Assembly (NCBI RefSeq): GCF_020523985.1
Contig: NZ_JAIVKM010000009.1
Coordinates: forward strand, 1-64,000
DNA from: Mangrovibacter yixingensis
GTDB taxonomy: Bacteria; Pseudomonadota; Gammaproteobacteria; Enterobacterales; Enterobacteriaceae
Reading direction: 5' to 3'
DNA length: 64,000 bases
Shown here piece after piece: positions 62,061-64,000 of this stretch. The first letter of the stretch is position 1. Each line of letters starts with the position of its first letter. The translations under genes and the position numbers were made by a program. Below the pieces are notes generated by a model. That model saw only the letters and a list, made by a program, of their open reading frames with translations. It did no database searches and had not been told where the DNA came from.

Positions 62061-63161
62061 ATGAGCTACGTATTCCTTTTTATTCTGCTTATGCCTGTAA
62101 AACTGTTTAAGAAACTGTTTTATAAACCTACGGGCAAAACACTGGTCATTCAAACCGCGAAGATTGGCGATTTCGTCAATATGACACCGTTATTGGCATG
62201 GTGTGGTAAAAGTGATGTACTGGTTAGTTCTGTTATCGCACCACTGGCTCAACGCGACAACACAATCGATACACTCTATTTTATTGAACAGAAAAAACAG
62301 TCGCTGGCCGCTAAGTTACGCTTTGCGGTTTATCTTATGAACCGCTATGAACATGTATATTTACTGCAACCAAACAGCGTAAATTTATTCTTTGCAGCTG
62401 CCTGTAATGCCCCTGACAAACAATTTTTATCTATTTATACACGGCGTTGGTATCACGGGATTTTCTATGCCACAGCAAAAGGCGTGGTTGAACACACCAA
62501 AATGTCCCTGACAGTGACAAACTACCTCAAGCTGGCAGACAGGTCGCTAACCTGGCAAGACGCGCCGAAGCATGCCACCAGGCCTCTTTACCAGCCCGCA
62601 ATTCATGCACCGGAATTCGACGTCAAAGGGGCAGTTAAAATTGGCCTGAGCATTTCTGCTGGTAACAAAGCAAAAACTATTCCGCCGGCTACCTGGGCGC
62701 TCATTTTCGATAAACTGGCAGCGATGCCGTGCGTTTATTACATATTTGGAGCCAGTAATGAACAGCCCTGGCTTGATGACCTGATGCGGTATTGTGAGAA
62801 CAAACCCAACCTCATTAACATGATTGGTCAAATTGCTCTCGAAGATGTGCCATGGGCAATCTCACAAATGGACTGTTACATTGCCTCTGATTCCGGCAAT
62901 GTTTATATCGCAGATGCAGTAGGCACACCCGTTGTATTGTTATATGGACCTTGCTGCCCTCATGAACAACGCCCATTGGGTAATGTGCTGCTTATTGGCG
63001 ATGATTCCAATATCAAATCTTTTGTGTTTGAGACACGTTACTACTTTGACAAGCCACGTGAAGAGTTGTTTGCACTGAGTGAAGGTGATTTGGATGCCAT
63101 TGAGAATTTTGTTGCAGGTTGTACTTCAGATGAACATCACTCACGTTACTCACACTCATGA
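62061..63161 (+). CDS. Glycosyltransferase family 9 protein (core heptosyltransferase-like)
   Basis: 366 residues, 3 bp after waaC. N-terminal hydrophobic stretch MSYVFLFILLMPVKLFKKLF, then LVIQTAKIGDFVNMTPLLAW with the GT9 aspartate in the same context as WaaC and WaaF (IGD vs MGD). C-terminal donor loop CYIASDSGNVYIADAVGTPVVLLYGPCCP (about 270-298) also follows the GT9 pattern. It could be a third core heptosyltransferase (WaaQ-like), but the middle is too divergent to assign. It ends with ATGA shared with the next gene. Confidence 0.83.
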   Translation: MSYVFLFILLMPVKLFKKLFYKPTGKTLVIQTAKIGDFVNMTPLLAWCGKSDVLVSSVIAPLAQRDNTIDTLYFIEQKKQSLAAKLRFAVYLMNRYEHVYLLQPNSVNLFFAAACNAPDKQFLSIYTRRWYHGIFYATAKGVVEHTKMSLTVTNYLKLADRSLTWQDAPKHATRPLYQPAIHAPEFDVKGAVKIGLSISAGNKAKTIPPATWALIFDKLAAMPCVYYIFGASNEQPWLDDLMRYCENKPNLINMIGQIALEDVPWAISQMDCYIASDSGNVYIADAVGTPVVLLYGPCCPHEQRPLGNVLLIGDDSNIKSFVFETRYYFDKPREELFALSEGDLDAIENFVAGCTSDEHHSRYSHS

Positions 63162-64000
63162 GTAAAGATATGGCGCCCTTTTTGAGCATCATTATTGCCG
63201 CACATAATTGTGAGAAAACATTGCCAGAAACACTGCAAAGTTTACTTGATGCCAGCCGTGCGGTTGCCCATGAAGTGGAAGTTATTCTTGTAAATGATGC
63301 TTCATCTGACGGAACACAGGAAATTATTGATAATTTCTCGCCCCTTGGTATATCGGTGTTATCTCTACATGTGGAGTTCTGCAATGTCGGGAGGACTCGC
63401 CAGGCCGCTATTGAAAAGGCTTCTGGCAAGTATATTACAATGCTTGACAGTGATGACTTGTTAATCAAAAGTAGTCTGGATGATATTGTTCCTTTCCTCA
63501 GAACACACTCTCCCGATATGTTGTTAACCCATCTGGAAGAAATCCGTGATCCGGCGAAAATAACACATTTCTGGCCAGGGGTGTCTCCTGTTGCACTGTC
63601 TCAAGATGATACGGTACGGCGCTTTCTGATTCATAAGGACTTCCAGGCGCACCTTATTGGGCAGTTTATTCTTCGTTCTCATTATCTTGCTGAACCAATC
63701 GCTCCCATGACGTGCTATGAAGATTTCTTCGTGTTCCCTGCTATAGTCATGCGCTCCCAAAATATCTGGTTTCAAAAGCACGGACATTATTACTATATTA
63801 AGCGGGAAAATAGCCTGTCCAATGATCTCGATAATGTTAAAATCCAAAACTTGATTACCTGTACAGAAAAGATGCAAGATGTCTTCCCTGGAAAATTTCA
63901 TTGTTTAGTTCTTTGCCACTGGCTGGATATTCTGGTTAAACAGAAGCGATGGCTAACAGAAGAGCAAACTAAAGTTGTCTCACGTCAGGTACACTCTCTC
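63158..64000 (+). CDS. Glycosyltransferase family 2 protein, cut by the window edge
   Basis: Open from ATG 63158 to the last base (281 codons seen, no stop), overlapping the GT9 gene by 4 bp. Typical GT2 start: PFLSIIIAAHNCEKTLPETLQSLL, then EVEVILVNDASSDGTQEIID and the metal-binding YITMLDSDDLL (DSDD at about 97-100). A CYEDFFVFPAIVMRS segment near residue 186 matches the acceptor-side ED motif of GT2 enzymes. Probably adds a core or surface sugar; donor unknown. The 3' part lies outside the window. Confidence 0.85.
   Translation, partial: MSKDMAPFLSIIIAAHNCEKTLPETLQSLLDASRAVAHEVEVILVNDASSDGTQEIIDNFSPLGISVLSLHVEFCNVGRTRQAAIEKASGKYITMLDSDDLLIKSSLDDIVPFLRTHSPDMLLTHLEEIRDPAKITHFWPGVSPVALSQDDTVRRFLIHKDFQAHLIGQFILRSHYLAEPIAPMTCYEDFFVFPAIVMRSQNIWFQKHGHYYYIKRENSLSNDLDNVKIQNLITCTEKMQDVFPGKFHCLVLCHWLDILVKQKRWLTEEQTKVVSRQVHSL

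Overview
The window is a 64 kb piece of core chromosome from a gammaproteobacterium of the order Enterobacterales. Nearly every gene is recognisable as a close relative of an Escherichia coli gene, with matching protein lengths and gene order over long stretches. Several features argue against Escherichia itself: argG lies inside the arginine cluster (argC-B-G-H) and is of the short 405-residue type; cpxPRA is joined directly to trmL-cysE; katG and the gldA-neighbouring sugar PTS genes are absent; and the lipopolysaccharide genes differ. I associate this layout with the Yersinia/Serratia/Pectobacterium/Hafnia side of the order, but the genus cannot be named from this sequence alone. I see no phage, insertion sequence, CRISPR array, toxin-antitoxin pair or defence island, and no wholly new system.

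Layout. 1-190: tandem P1 and P2 promoters of an rRNA operon that must lie just beyond the left edge, transcribed leftwards. 191-8179: murI, btuB with its cobalamin riboswitch, trmA, yijD, fabR, sthA, oxyR and the divergent small RNA oxyS. 8180-17020: arginine block argCBGH, divergent argE, then ppc. 17197-23696: gldA and the methionine block metF, metBL and metJ with tandem Met boxes. 23773-32637: rpmE, priA, cytR, ftsN, hslVU (with a heat-shock promoter), menA, rraA, zapB. 33078-39446: glycerol genes glpFK and glpX, then fpr, yiiR, yiiQ, tpiA. 39523-46420: cdh, sbp, pfkA, fieF and the Cpx envelope-stress system cpxP/cpxRA. 46494-54141: trmL, the leftward set yibN-grxC-secB-gpsA-cysE, and gpmI-envC-yibQ. 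54325-64000: surface-sugar region with two unassigned glycosyltransferases, tdh-kbl, then hldD-waaF-waaC, a third GT9 enzyme and a GT2 enzyme cut by the right edge.

Themes. One arginine regulator (ArgR, at a double ARG box) and one methionine regulator (MetJ, at tandem 8-bp boxes) each serve divergent promoters here. A possible extra MetJ site sits on the btuB -35 element, which would link vitamin B12 uptake to methionine demand. The right end builds the inner core of lipopolysaccharide: HldD makes the heptose donor, WaaC and WaaF add heptoses, and the following GT9 and GT2 enzymes probably extend the core.

The observations most worth following are the OxyS homologue whose 3' hairpin lacks the CUCC loop used in E. 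coli against fhlA, the candidate MetJ operator on btuB, the glycosyltransferase pair occupying the slot where E. coli has waaH, a rhodanese-like protein with no cysteine at all, and an envC reading frame whose first ATG lies inside the gpmI terminator. Comparisons with E. coli are from memory, not from a database search.
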